A DNA stretch of 40,927 nucleotides from an uncultured Bacteroidales bacterium (GTDB taxonomy: Bacteria > Bacteroidota > Bacteroidia > Bacteroidales > P3): positions 1 to 40,927 of the forward strand of contig OMYR01000016.1 of NCBI GenBank assembly GCA_900315335.1. Direction: 5' to 3'. The notes beneath the pieces are model-generated. The model ran no database searches. It had not been told where the DNA came from and saw only the letters and a list, made by a program, of their open reading frames with translations. Both the position numbers and the translations under genes were made by a program. Within the stretch, counting starts at the first letter, position 1; the number at the start of each line of letters is the position of its first letter. Positions 8,140 to 16,700 of the stretch are shown piece after piece.

Positions 8140-8171
8140 CAAAATTACATACTTTTTCACAATCTGCCAAA
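8140..8171 (-). promoter_or_regulatory. Promoter of rpmB
   Basis: TTTG at 8171-8168, a 20-base spacer and TAATTTTG at 8147-8140 on the minus strand match the Bacteroidetes consensus in full. The expected leader is about 60 bases. Confidence 0.8.
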
Positions 8172-8214
8172 AATTTTCAGTGTTTTTTTGATTTTAGTCC
8201 CTATCGCACACATT

Positions 8215-8388
8215 CTAACAATCAACATCAGGATTGGGTACTGTACCCGGCAAAGCCTTTTGTGTATTGTTTTGGTAGTTGCCATCATTTGTAAAACACT
8301 CGTCCGTATCACACGCACCAAACATCATAGACAACGATAGCAACGCCATAAAAAACGCAATCTTTTTACTTATCTTTATCCTTTTCAT
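8215..8388 (-). CDS. Small lipoprotein, 57 residues
   Basis: A short reading frame between the GH3 gene and rpmB. It starts MKRIKISKKIAFFMALLSLS, a good type II signal peptide, and has the lipobox FGAC at residues 23-26, so the mature lipoprotein would be only 32 residues long. The mature part is acidic at first (DTDECFTND), carries three cysteines in all (C26, C31 and the last residue C57) and ends in a proline-rich tail. No family is recognised. The frame lies 63 bases after the GH3 stop on the same strand, so it may be co-transcribed with it; no separate promoter is evident. The coherent signal peptide and lipobox make it a credible gene, but expression is unproven. Confidence 0.62.
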   Translation of the reverse strand: MKRIKISKKIAFFMALLSLSMMFGACDTDECFTNDGNYQNNTQKALPGTVPNPDVDC

Positions 8389-8451
8389 ACCTGTTATATT
8401 TTTTTATTTATGTTCCTTTTTCGTTTAGATTATTTATCTTTTTTTGCTTAC

Positions 8452-10845
8452 TTACTTCACGCTCTGAATTTCTATTATGGTCGAAAACAACACCTCATCT
8501 GCATTTTTCCTAACCGACACTTCATACTCGCCGCTTGAAATAAACTGCCCGTCTGCCGAAGCGTTCCATTCCTTAAACGCATCCGTATCTATATTTATTG
8601 TAAATGTCTCGCTCTTGTCTTTATTTATCATTTTTTTGCTAAACGCCCGCAAATTTATCTCATTGGTTGCGTAAGTGGAATATAGTTTTTTTACATAGAC
8701 CTCAATAACTTCTTTGCCGTCATAATCGCCCGTATTTGTTACCTTACACTTCACGCTGACGCTCACGCTATCCGTTGCATTGTTATGCACTTCCACATCA
8801 AAATCACTATAATCGAAATTTGTGTAAGACAATCCGAAGCCAAAAGGATATAACGCCTTTGAACTACCCTCTAAATAATCGTTTCTGTTGGCTGCACGCT
8901 TTGTATTGTAATAACAAGGCAACGCCCCAACGCTTCGCGGAAAAGATATGGGCAGACGTCCCGACGGATTGTTTTCACCTATAAGAGTCTTGATAACTGC
9001 CGTTCCGCCCTTGGCTCCCATATAAAAACACTCCAAAAGAGCATCGCAATTTTCTTTTACTTCATTCAACACCAATGGTCGCCCATTTATCAAAACGACA
9101 ACTATCGGCTTTCCAAGTTTTCGCAATTCTTTAAGCAATTCTTGTTGAACGCCTGCAAGCAATAGGCTACTTCTATCAAAACCCTCTCCCGAAGTAATAT
9201 CAGCGACAACATTTGCATTTATCTTGGCTTCTCCTGTCTGTTTGTATTCCACATTCTCGTAACGCGATGATGAACCGCCTATACACAAAACAATAACATC
9301 GCTTTGCTTGGCTATATTTATCGCCTCATTAAAGCCGCTGCGATTGGTGTCTCTTATATCGCAACCTTTGGCATACAAGAAATTCAATTTCTCTTGTTCA
9401 AAGGCTTGTTTTATCGTTGTTACGGTTTTGTCGCTGTTAGGTCCTGTGTAGTCGCCCAATTGATTGTATATATTGTTGCTATTAGGTCCTATCAAGGCAT
9501 ATCTTATCGTTTTATCCGTCAAAGGCAACAGTTTATCATTTTTCAACAACACTATCGATTCGCTTGCCACCATTTGAGCGATGTTTAACGAACGTTCAAA
9601 ATCTTCTTTAACTTGTTTTTCGCTATATGTATCCACATAAGGATTATCCATAAGTCCGCAAGCGAATTTTTGATAAAGGATTCTCTTAACGGCTTGGTCT
9701 ATTCTTTGTTCGCTAACGCCGTCTAAATTGTTATAGAAATCCGTTGCACTTAAATCTAAATCCACACCGGCGTTTATACTTTTTTCTGCCGCCTGTCGCA
9801 AATCCTTTGCAACTCCATGCGAACGCAACCCGCCTATTGAATGCAAATCCGAGATAACTATACCCGAAAAGCCCCAATCCTTTCTCAAAACGTCTTTAAG
9901 CAAATATTCGTTCATCGTACAAGGCACGCCGTCAATCTCGTTATATGATGTCATAACAAGTCTTGCTCCCGCATCTATACAAGCCTTGAACGGCGGCAGG
10001 ATTTCCGCTCTCAATTCACGCCTGCCTATATGTGCCGAACCGCCATTATGTCCTCCTTCCGATATACCATAAGCCGCAAAATGCTTTAATGTCGGCAAAA
10101 CGCTTTTTTGTTGAACAACGTTTTTCTTGTCTTTAATACTTGAATTTACCAATCCTTTGACAAAACTCTTTCCCATCATCGAAGACAGATATGTATCTTC
10201 TCCAAAAGTCTCTTCCACTCTTGACCAACGAGCATCACGAGATATATCCACCATTGGTCCGAAGCAAATATTTATACCCTCTTTCAACGAAAACGTTCCT
10301 ATATCCTCTGCCATAGTTTCAATCAAATCTTTGTTCCAAGTGGCTGCCTGTGCAATGCCTGAGGGAAAGACAACGCTGCCTACCTGCATCACTCCGTGCA
10401 TACATTCTTCGGCAATAAACACAGGTATTCCCAAGCGAGTGCTGTCTATCATATATTTTTGCAAGAGATTAACGCCTTTTGCCGCAAGAGACGGCGTTAT
10501 GCCGCTATCAAGAGTCTTACCGCTCCAAGGGTCGGAACGAAAAAAGCCCCACAGACTGCCTAAATTCTTTTGTTTGATTGTAGCAAAAGCGTATGGCGTC
10601 AATTCTATAACATTACCATTTCTTTGATAATATTGCCAACCCAAATCCATTAGCAACTGACCTTGTTTTTCTTCCATAGTCATCTGCGAAAGCAAATCCT
10701 CGACACGATTTTCTATGCTCTGAGTTCTGTCTTCGTAGATATCCATTCTACCGTTTTTGTTGTAGTCTATATATGCCTTTGACTTGTTTTGAGCAACTAC
10801 ATCAAAGCAAATAAAAATCAATATTAGGGCAATTATTTTTTTCAT
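8452..10845 (-). CDS. bglX: Glycoside hydrolase family 3 beta-glucosidase, secreted
   Basis: A periplasmic GH3 enzyme of about 797 residues, resembling BglX, which removes terminal beta-linked glucose or related sugars from oligosaccharides. The start is placed at MKKIIALILIF (10845), which gives a normal signal peptide ending at VVAQ; an ATG nine codons earlier would spoil it. The (beta/alpha)8 domain contains KHFAAYG and the nucleophile Asp333 in VISDLHSIGG. The alpha/beta sandwich domain follows (ALIGPNSNNIYNQLGDY), and the fibronectin-III-like C-terminal domain contains YPFGFGLSYTNF. A short D-x-N-x-N-G-x-x-D loop after the signal peptide resembles a calcium loop, which is common in Bacteroidetes members. 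No susC/susD pair is present, so it is not in a visible utilisation locus. Confidence 0.92.
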   Translation of the reverse strand: MKKIIALILIFICFDVVAQNKSKAYIDYNKNGRMDIYEDRTQSIENRVEDLLSQMTMEEKQGQLLMDLGWQYYQRNGNVIELTPYAFATIKQKNLGSLWGFFRSDPWSGKTLDSGITPSLAAKGVNLLQKYMIDSTRLGIPVFIAEECMHGVMQVGSVVFPSGIAQAATWNKDLIETMAEDIGTFSLKEGINICFGPMVDISRDARWSRVEETFGEDTYLSSMMGKSFVKGLVNSSIKDKKNVVQQKSVLPTLKHFAAYGISEGGHNGGSAHIGRRELRAEILPPFKACIDAGARLVMTSYNEIDGVPCTMNEYLLKDVLRKDWGFSGIVISDLHSIGGLRSHGVAKDLRQAAEKSINAGVDLDLSATDFYNNLDGVSEQRIDQAVKRILYQKFACGLMDNPYVDTYSEKQVKEDFERSLNIAQMVASESIVLLKNDKLLPLTDKTIRYALIGPNSNNIYNQLGDYTGPNSDKTVTTIKQAFEQEKLNFLYAKGCDIRDTNRSGFNEAINIAKQSDVIVLCIGGSSSRYENVEYKQTGEAKINANVVADITSGEGFDRSSLLLAGVQQELLKELRKLGKPIVVVLINGRPLVLNEVKENCDALLECFYMGAKGGTAVIKTLIGENNPSGRLPISFPRSVGALPCYYNTKRAANRNDYLEGSSKALYPFGFGLSYTNFDYSDFDVEVHNNATDSVSVSVKCKVTNTGDYDGKEVIEVYVKKLYSTYATNEINLRAFSKKMINKDKSETFTINIDTDAFKEWNASADGQFISSGEYEVSVRKNADEVLFSTIIEIQSVK

Positions 10846-10903
10846 ACAACAATAGTTTCTAAAACACAACAATATATATTCTTTTATAATAATTTTCAGG
10901 TTG

Positions 10904-10935
10904 CAAAGATACTAAAAAAGACCACATTCAATAAA
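10904..10935 (-). promoter_or_regulatory. Possible promoter of bglX, inside the arcC terminator
   Basis: TATCTTTG at 10911-10904 (minus strand) matches the -7 box, with TTTA at 10935-10932 as a one-mismatch -33 box at a 20-base distance. The -33 box coincides with the loop of the arcC terminator hairpin. Confidence 0.55.
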
Positions 10936-10945
10936 GAATGCGGTC
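10914..10945 (-). terminator. Intrinsic terminator after arcC
   Basis: A 10-bp stem on the minus strand (10945-10936 with 10929-10920, one G-T pair, 6-base loop) is followed by TTTTTT at 10919-10914. It lies about 33 bases after the arcC stop. Confidence 0.88.
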
Positions 10946-10977
10946 CTCAAAAAATAAATGTAATTATGAAAAAGTTC

Positions 10978-11916
10978 TTATCCTTTGATAATTCTCGTTC
11001 CGCAGTTGGAATTTTTCAATTGGTTGGCTTCTGTTATGATACATTCCTTGCCGCCATTTTTCACGAAATACAATGCTGCACGGATTTTAGGAGCCATACT
11101 GCCCTCGCCGAACTGTCCTTGTGCCAACAGTTCTTCTGCTTCTTTAACTGTCAAGACGTCCAAAGCCTTTTCGTTCTCCTTACGGAAATTGATATAAACC
11201 TTTGCAACGTCGGTTAAGATATAAAACTCGTCAGCCTTGATGGCAACAGCCGTAACGGCACTTGCCAAATCTTTGTCGATAACAGCCTCAACGCCCTTGA
11301 TAACTCCGTTATGCTCGATTACAGGTATTCCGCCGCCGCCAACGGTTACAACGATACTGCCATTATCTGCCAACTGCTTAACCAAATCCACATTCTCTAT
11401 TGTCAAAGGTACGGGTGAAGCTACCACTTTTCGCCAACCTCTGCCCTTAGCATCTTCTTTGAACGAAGCCCCTGTCTGTTTTGCATAAGCATCTGCATTC
11501 TCCTTGGTGTAGTACGGACCGACCGGTTTTGTAGGATTAATAAAACCTTTATCGTTTTTATCCACCGTAACCTGAGTTAAAAGCGTTACCACATTGCGAT
11601 TGATGTTCATCTTGTGCATCACATTACGCATACACATATCTATCAAATAACCGATAGAGCCTTGTGTCTGAGCCACGCAATAATCCAATGGCATATCTTC
11701 AACGGCAAATTTCTCTTTACCTGCTTCGTTTTGCAAAAGAATGTTTCCTACTTGCGGGCCATTGCCATGAGCAATCACCACATTGTGGTCATTCAATATA
11801 CTTCCTATTTGCTGGCACGTTTGTTCAACGTTTGATATCTGTTCTTTATATGTTCCTTTCTGCTCGCTTCTCAATAAGGCATTTCCGCCAAGAGCAACTA
11901 CTGCTAATTTTTTCAT
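10978..11916 (-). CDS. arcC: Carbamate kinase
   Basis: A 312-residue carbamate kinase of the amino acid kinase fold, which makes ATP from carbamoyl phosphate and ADP in the cytoplasm (arginine, agmatine or purine breakdown), or works in reverse. The start MKKLAVVALGGNALLR carries the phosphate-binding GGNAL motif, followed by VVIAHGNGPQVGN, the substrate region VVASPVP, and VTVGGGGIPV with DKDLASAVTA toward the end. The length equals that of the family. No arcA, arcB, agmatine deiminase or transporter gene is near, so it stands as a single-gene unit with a close promoter and its own terminator. The pathway it serves cannot be read from this window. Confidence 0.95.
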   Translation of the reverse strand: MKKLAVVALGGNALLRSEQKGTYKEQISNVEQTCQQIGSILNDHNVVIAHGNGPQVGNILLQNEAGKEKFAVEDMPLDYCVAQTQGSIGYLIDMCMRNVMHKMNINRNVVTLLTQVTVDKNDKGFINPTKPVGPYYTKENADAYAKQTGASFKEDAKGRGWRKVVASPVPLTIENVDLVKQLADNGSIVVTVGGGGIPVIEHNGVIKGVEAVIDKDLASAVTAVAIKADEFYILTDVAKVYINFRKENEKALDVLTVKEAEELLAQGQFGEGSMAPKIRAALYFVKNGGKECIITEANQLKNSNCGTRIIKG

Positions 11917-11942
11917 TTTCTGTATGTCTTAAAAAGAAGTTG

Positions 11943-11973
11943 CAAAGATAGGCAAAGTTTTGTTACCGACAAT
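11943..11973 (-). promoter_or_regulatory. Promoter of arcC
   Basis: TATCTTTG at 11950-11943 with ATTG at 11973-11970 (one mismatch to TTTG) and a 19-base spacer on the minus strand. The predicted start is only about 20 bases before the ATG. Confidence 0.65.
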
Positions 11974-11987
11974 CATTTTTCGTAAAA

Positions 11988-11995
11988 TATTTTTG
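11988..11995 (+). promoter_or_regulatory. Possible -7 box of the LolC/E-type permease gene
   Basis: TATTTTTG matches TAnnTTTG and is followed by C, 36 bases before the ATG at 12032. No TTTG lies at the usual distance upstream, so the call is weak. It would make the region divergent with the arcC promoter. Confidence 0.35.
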
Positions 11996-12031
11996 CTTTT
12001 ATATCGTTTTGCATTTATATAATTAGAAAAT

Positions 12032-13249
12032 ATGGGCTTTGTTCAATTCATATCCAAACGTTTGGTAAAAGGCAAAAACACCGGTTCTGCAAAAAGAGTA
12101 ATCAATATAGCCACCGTATCAGTTGCTTTATCCATTGCCGTTATGCTGATAAGTGTCAGCGTGTTAAGTGGTTTCAAATCTGCCGTCAAAGAAAAAATCG
12201 TCGGCTTCGGCTCGCATATCCAAATCGTGCCTTATTCGATAAACAACACTTTTGACGATAATCCCATATATATAGACAACGCCACTCAAAACACCATATC
12301 GAAAAACAAAAACATTAAAAGCATAACGCCCGTTATAAACAAGTCGTCCGTAATTATTTGCGACGATGCTTTTCACGCAGTTATCCTTAAAGGCATCACT
12401 CAATCCTACGACACGACTTTCTTTCACGATGCTTTAATCACTGGTGCTATGCCTCGCCTAAACAAGACCTCGCACCAAGAATGTATAGTCTCTAAAAACA
12501 CTGCCGATAAACTTAAATTAAATATTAACGACAAGATAAAAATATATTTCTATATCGATAACGGTTATCGTGCCAAAAATTTTTATGTCAGCGGCATTTA
12601 CGATACAGGTCTTGGCGCTTATGACGACAGGTTTTTGATTTGCGACGCAGCTGTATTGCAGAATATCTTCTCTATGGAGGCAACGGATTATTCTGCATAC
12701 GAGGTTTCGTTAAATGATTTCTCGAAATTGGACGCTACTGCCGACGAGGTTTATCAACTGCTGCCGAACAATATGACTTTGCAAACGATAACCGATATTG
12801 AGCCGAACTTGTTTTCGTGGTTAAATCTATTGGACAGCAATGTTATAATGATTATAGGCATTATGATTCTTTTGACGGTCGTAACGCTTTGCGGAGTTGT
12901 GCTTATAATGATTTTCGAGAAAAAACAAATGATAGGCATTCTTAAAGCCATCGGCACGCCGAACGACCAAATAACACAGATATTTCTTCACAAGGCAGGT
13001 TATATCGCCCTCAAAGGATTGTTTTACGGTAATATCTTGGCGTTAGCACTGGAATTAATTCAAAAATACACTCATTTGATAACTCTCGATGCACAGAGTT
13101 ACTATTTGACAAGTGTTCCTATTTCTATCAACGCTTTGCATATTATCGGCGTGGATATATTGGCCTTTGCCGTATGTCTTTTGTGTATGCTTATACCTGC
13201 CAAAACGATAAGCAAAATATCCGTTACAAAAAATCTTAGATTTGAATAA
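12032..13249 (+). CDS. ABC transporter permease, LolC/LolE (FtsX-MacB) family
   Basis: A 405-residue inner-membrane permease of the lipoprotein-releasing type. The first membrane segment (VINIATVSVALSIAVMLISV) is followed by SGFKSAVKEKIVGFGSHIQI, the usual start of the LolC/E periplasmic domain. About 200 periplasmic residues follow, then three C-terminal membrane segments of the FtsX domain (NVIMIIGIMILLTVVTLCGV, IALKGLFYGNILALALEL, VDILAFAVCLLCMLIPA), including the cytoplasmic coupling stretch FEKKQMIGILKAIGTPNDQI. No ATP-binding LolD partner is adjacent, as is common in Bacteroidetes. It probably moves outer-membrane lipoproteins out of the inner membrane; another FtsX-type substrate cannot be excluded. 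It is the only plus-strand gene in the first 33 kb. Confidence 0.85.
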   Translation: MGFVQFISKRLVKGKNTGSAKRVINIATVSVALSIAVMLISVSVLSGFKSAVKEKIVGFGSHIQIVPYSINNTFDDNPIYIDNATQNTISKNKNIKSITPVINKSSVIICDDAFHAVILKGITQSYDTTFFHDALITGAMPRLNKTSHQECIVSKNTADKLKLNINDKIKIYFYIDNGYRAKNFYVSGIYDTGLGAYDDRFLICDAAVLQNIFSMEATDYSAYEVSLNDFSKLDATADEVYQLLPNNMTLQTITDIEPNLFSWLNLLDSNVIMIIGIMILLTVVTLCGVVLIMIFEKKQMIGILKAIGTPNDQITQIFLHKAGYIALKGLFYGNILALALELIQKYTHLITLDAQSYYLTSVPISINALHIIGVDILAFAVCLLCMLIPAKTISKISVTKNLRFE

Positions 13250-13668
13250 TTTTACAAAACGCTAAGCGAACAAACAAAGCAACAAAACTGAATTAACCGA
13301 CAAAAGAAATAAAAAGTTGACTTGTAATTTTGGAAACATCAATGCGGACTACTCAAAAAGTCCGACTTTTTACCCCAAAAAGTCCCTCTTTTTACCCTAA
13401 AAAGTCGGACTTTTTGATACCTTTGAAGCCAACTTTTCAAAATAGCAACCGATTTCTCCAAATTTCAAAAAAGTCATATCTTTTTTTAGCATAAAAATCT
13501 TAGCTTTTTTCATAGAAAGTTTTGGAGTATTGTTGTCTTTTGCAGGATAGAAACAACACAATTTGTATGTTCTCAAAAAAAAACGTGCATCGATGTAAAA
13601 CGCCCATTGGATAAGCAACGCATCATTTTAATTTTCATCAAGCCAAATCAAGATAACGGCTTTGCCAA
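13250..13668. other. Intergenic region between the permease gene and the adhesin terminator
   Basis: About 420 bases without a supported gene. It holds the 22-bp triple repeat at 13355-13420. A 73-codon open frame on the minus strand (13618-13397) reads into that repeat but has neither a family nor a convincing start, and is left out. No clear terminator hairpin follows the permease gene apart from the repeat itself. Confidence 0.5.
13355..13420. repeat. Three 22-bp units with internal dyad symmetry
   Basis: Three consecutive 22-base units start at 13355, 13377 and 13399. Unit 1 begins AAAAAGTCCGACTTTTT and unit 3 begins AAAAAGTCGGACTTTTT; each is an almost perfect palindrome around one base, and the two are reverse complements of each other. 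Unit 2 (AAAAAGTCCCTCTTTTT) has lost the dyad. Units 1 and 2 end in ACCCC and ACCCT. The array could fold as two small hairpins or as one large one, and could act as a bidirectional terminator or be a dispersed intergenic element. Confidence 0.8.
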
Positions 13669-13703
13669 AATAAAAATGTCCGCCAAAGTGAGTTGGCGGA
13701 CAT
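13669..13703 (-). terminator. Intrinsic terminator of the pilus operon
   Basis: Arms 13703-13693 and 13686-13676 form a perfect 11-bp stem (ATGTCCGCCAA and its complement, 6-base loop) followed on the minus strand by TTTTATTTT. It lies 22 bases after the stop of the giant adhesin gene and closes the operon. Confidence 0.9.
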
Positions 13704-13724
13704 GAATAAATGAAAAAAATCTTT

Positions 13725-16700
13725 TTAACGAGTTCTTACAATTACTTTCAATGATTTTTCTTCTACACCGTCATTGGCAACAACCACGTATGCACCTTGC
13801 TGTAATGTGGTGTTGATTGTAGAAGTATTTGCCGAAAGCGATTTAACACAATGGCCAAGCATATCGAACACTTTTACATCCAAACGCTCGCGAGTGGTAT
13901 TAACCGTAAGGTCTTTGCCTGCCACAACGATGCTTATCGATTGCTCTTGCTCTATCTCAGAGTTTATATCCTGACGAGTGTTGGCTGCAACGATATAGAA
14001 ACGACCGTAAGTGTTGCCGCTGACCTTAACACTCATACCCTCTTCCAAAGGACGTTTATCGCCCGTAACCTTATCCAACAAAAAGTAACTATCATATAGA
14101 TGTATATTGTCAAACATAAGTTCTATCTCTTTGTCGTTTCTGTCATTCATACCCGTAAGACCTATTTCAACGCCGTCTATCGATGAAGTGGAGTTAATCA
14201 TAACGGCATTACCGCCTGCAACGGAATATACCATAGGAGCCTCGTCCATTTCTTCGTCAATCAAAAGCATCACATCTTCGTTATCCGAATAGTCTTTGGA
14301 AGCATCTTGCGACAAAGTAATCAATGCTCTCGATACGACGTTTCCTTTTGATAAAGCCGTTATACGCAAGCCGTCTTTTTCAAAGCCCGACTGCTGTGTG
14401 CTGCGTGCTTTAAGTATAGGCTTATCTCCATTGGGAACATTAACCATCATATCTTTTGTGAACTGAACGCCGCTAAGCGTTGCTGCCTCATTTTTTGCTT
14501 CAACGAAAAATCCCTGCATAGGTGCGACGATATACGGCTCTGGCATCGTACCCGTAACATCTCCGACCTCTGCTATAACAAAGGCTTCTTTGGCAGAGCC
14601 GTCAGAACCGATTATCCAACATTTCGGATTAAGTTTATCACTGTTGGCTGTTAAAAACTTTTTCAAATCCAAATCGGTCATAAACGGATTACCCACCATA
14701 AAGTATTGGCTCGGCGAATCGGTGCGGCCCTCGACAGAAGCGGTAAATCCATTAGCATTACTGTTATCAAAAGCAAGTTTATAGGCTGAGTTACGAGCAA
14801 TCTGCGTTTCGTCGCCGTGAGTTCCTCCGTCTTGCGTGTAATATTCGTAACTTGCATCGGCTTTCGGCAAACGCATAAGAACCTTGTCGCCGTCATCGAA
14901 ATTCTTTACGCCCGATACATCGGCTTTAATGGAAAAGCCCTGACCTGCATCATATTTCTCATTAACATCATTGAAGACATTACTCCATTGAGTAACGACT
15001 GCTACGTTCCTTGTCGAATGATTGACTTCAACGACCTTAGCCATTGCTTTGTTCCAAGAACGTTGATATACGGCAGGAGCAAAACGATTGTTTTTATCGG
15101 TCGAGAAAGTTATAGGTTGAAAACGTTCTGTTTCTTGGCGAGCGTTTGCTGTCGGCATATACATATCGCCTGCAACGACATCTCTCAACGGAGAAGACAA
15201 AGCATACCAACGATTAGGGTCAAGTTCCGCTTCTACCCATGCTTTTTCGTAAGTAAGATACTGCTGGTTGTAGATTCGTGCCGACGGCATAAAGTCAATC
15301 TCCTTGCAAGTGTGCATATACCAAGGACGACAGTTGTAGCCGTAACTTCCGTTATTTATCAAGGTCATATCATACTGTACATCGTAAGTAATTGCTCCGT
15401 TTTCAAGGTCAAGAATGTTTTCAGGATTACCTGCTACATTATCAGGGTCCTTAGGGTCGCTATACCAATTAAACGTTCCTTGGACATTCTGACCATTATA
15501 GGAATCCTTTATTTCAATCTGCTGCGGCGTGCCGCTCGGCTGATAAAGATATGGATAACCGCTTCCGCTTGCAGGCTCAGGCTCTGTCGATGGAAGCACA
15601 ACCTTGGTAAAGTCTAACGGTGCATAAGCGAATTTTGTGTCATTAACGCCGTCTGTCATATAATCGGAATTGGCGTCTGCTTGCGCATAAAGTTCCCCAG
15701 AAGACATTCTTCGCCAGTTGCGGTCGTTGTTCCAGTTAGGTTTGCTTGTTGCACCCGTCCAAATAACGTATTGAGGTACTACCTTGATAGTAAATACACG
15801 CCTACCCTCACACATTACTTCGTCATCGACAGAACCGCCGCTCTGATTTTCTTTATAAGCCACCGACATACGATAATAATAACCCTCCTTAAAGTTAAAT
15901 GCGTTATCGAATACCATACGAAGAATATTATTATTTTCGCCTTCTTTCTTGGCAACCATTTCTTTTAACAATCCCACTGCCAACAAACCTTCGGTTTCAT
16001 CATTTCCGCCTTGTCCGTGCAAGTCTTTATATTGCGGGTCATTGGTTTCAACCAAGTAAATATTCGGGTCGCTGTTATCTTCTACCAATTCGGTGGAAGT
16101 CTCTTTCGCCGTAGTAACGGTACGGATAGAGACGTTAAGCATCTTGTCGTGAGTTGCAAGATTATCCTTGCTTGCACTTACCTCTTTTAATTGAGCAAGA
16201 CCTACACGCATAGGCACATCATCTAAGTATGACGGATAATTTATCGCACCTATACCATGTTGCAACAATGGTGCTTGACGACGAACAGGTATTGCAATCT
16301 CTGTCGGTTCTCCGCACACGATGTACTTGTCCGTTTCTCTATAAGTCGGTATGGCGACAACCTTTGCCGAACTCTCATTTCCTCCATTGAACTTCACAGG
16401 AGGAAATACATACGAAGACTGATACAACAACAATTTAGGTGCGATTGGGTCGCTGCCCTCTACTTGTTGAGGATTGCTCATCTCGATAATATATTCTTTC
16501 ATCTCCTGCGTAAAATCATTTTTCTCTACTACCGTCTCGTCTTCAATTGACGGAGTATGAGGATAATTGAGACGGAACTGCAAAAGTGCATCTTTTAAAG
16601 ACAAATCCCCTTTGTGTTCTGCTTCAAATTCGGAAAGTGAGCCGTTATACCAATCCAAATAAGCATTCTCTTCCACAGTTACCAATTCGTCGTCGTTTTC

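Noticed and set aside
13355..13420. Possible CRISPR mini-array
   Set aside because: The 22-bp units are directly adjacent without spacers, and no cas gene is present.
13397..13618. 73-codon minus-strand frame next to the 22-bp repeat
   Set aside because: Reads through the repeat array; no family, no start context and unusual composition. Probably non-coding.
14817..15617. Long open frame (266 codons) on the plus strand inside the giant adhesin gene
   Set aside because: Antisense shadow of a well-supported 2195-codon gene; composition is not protein-like and no family is recognised.
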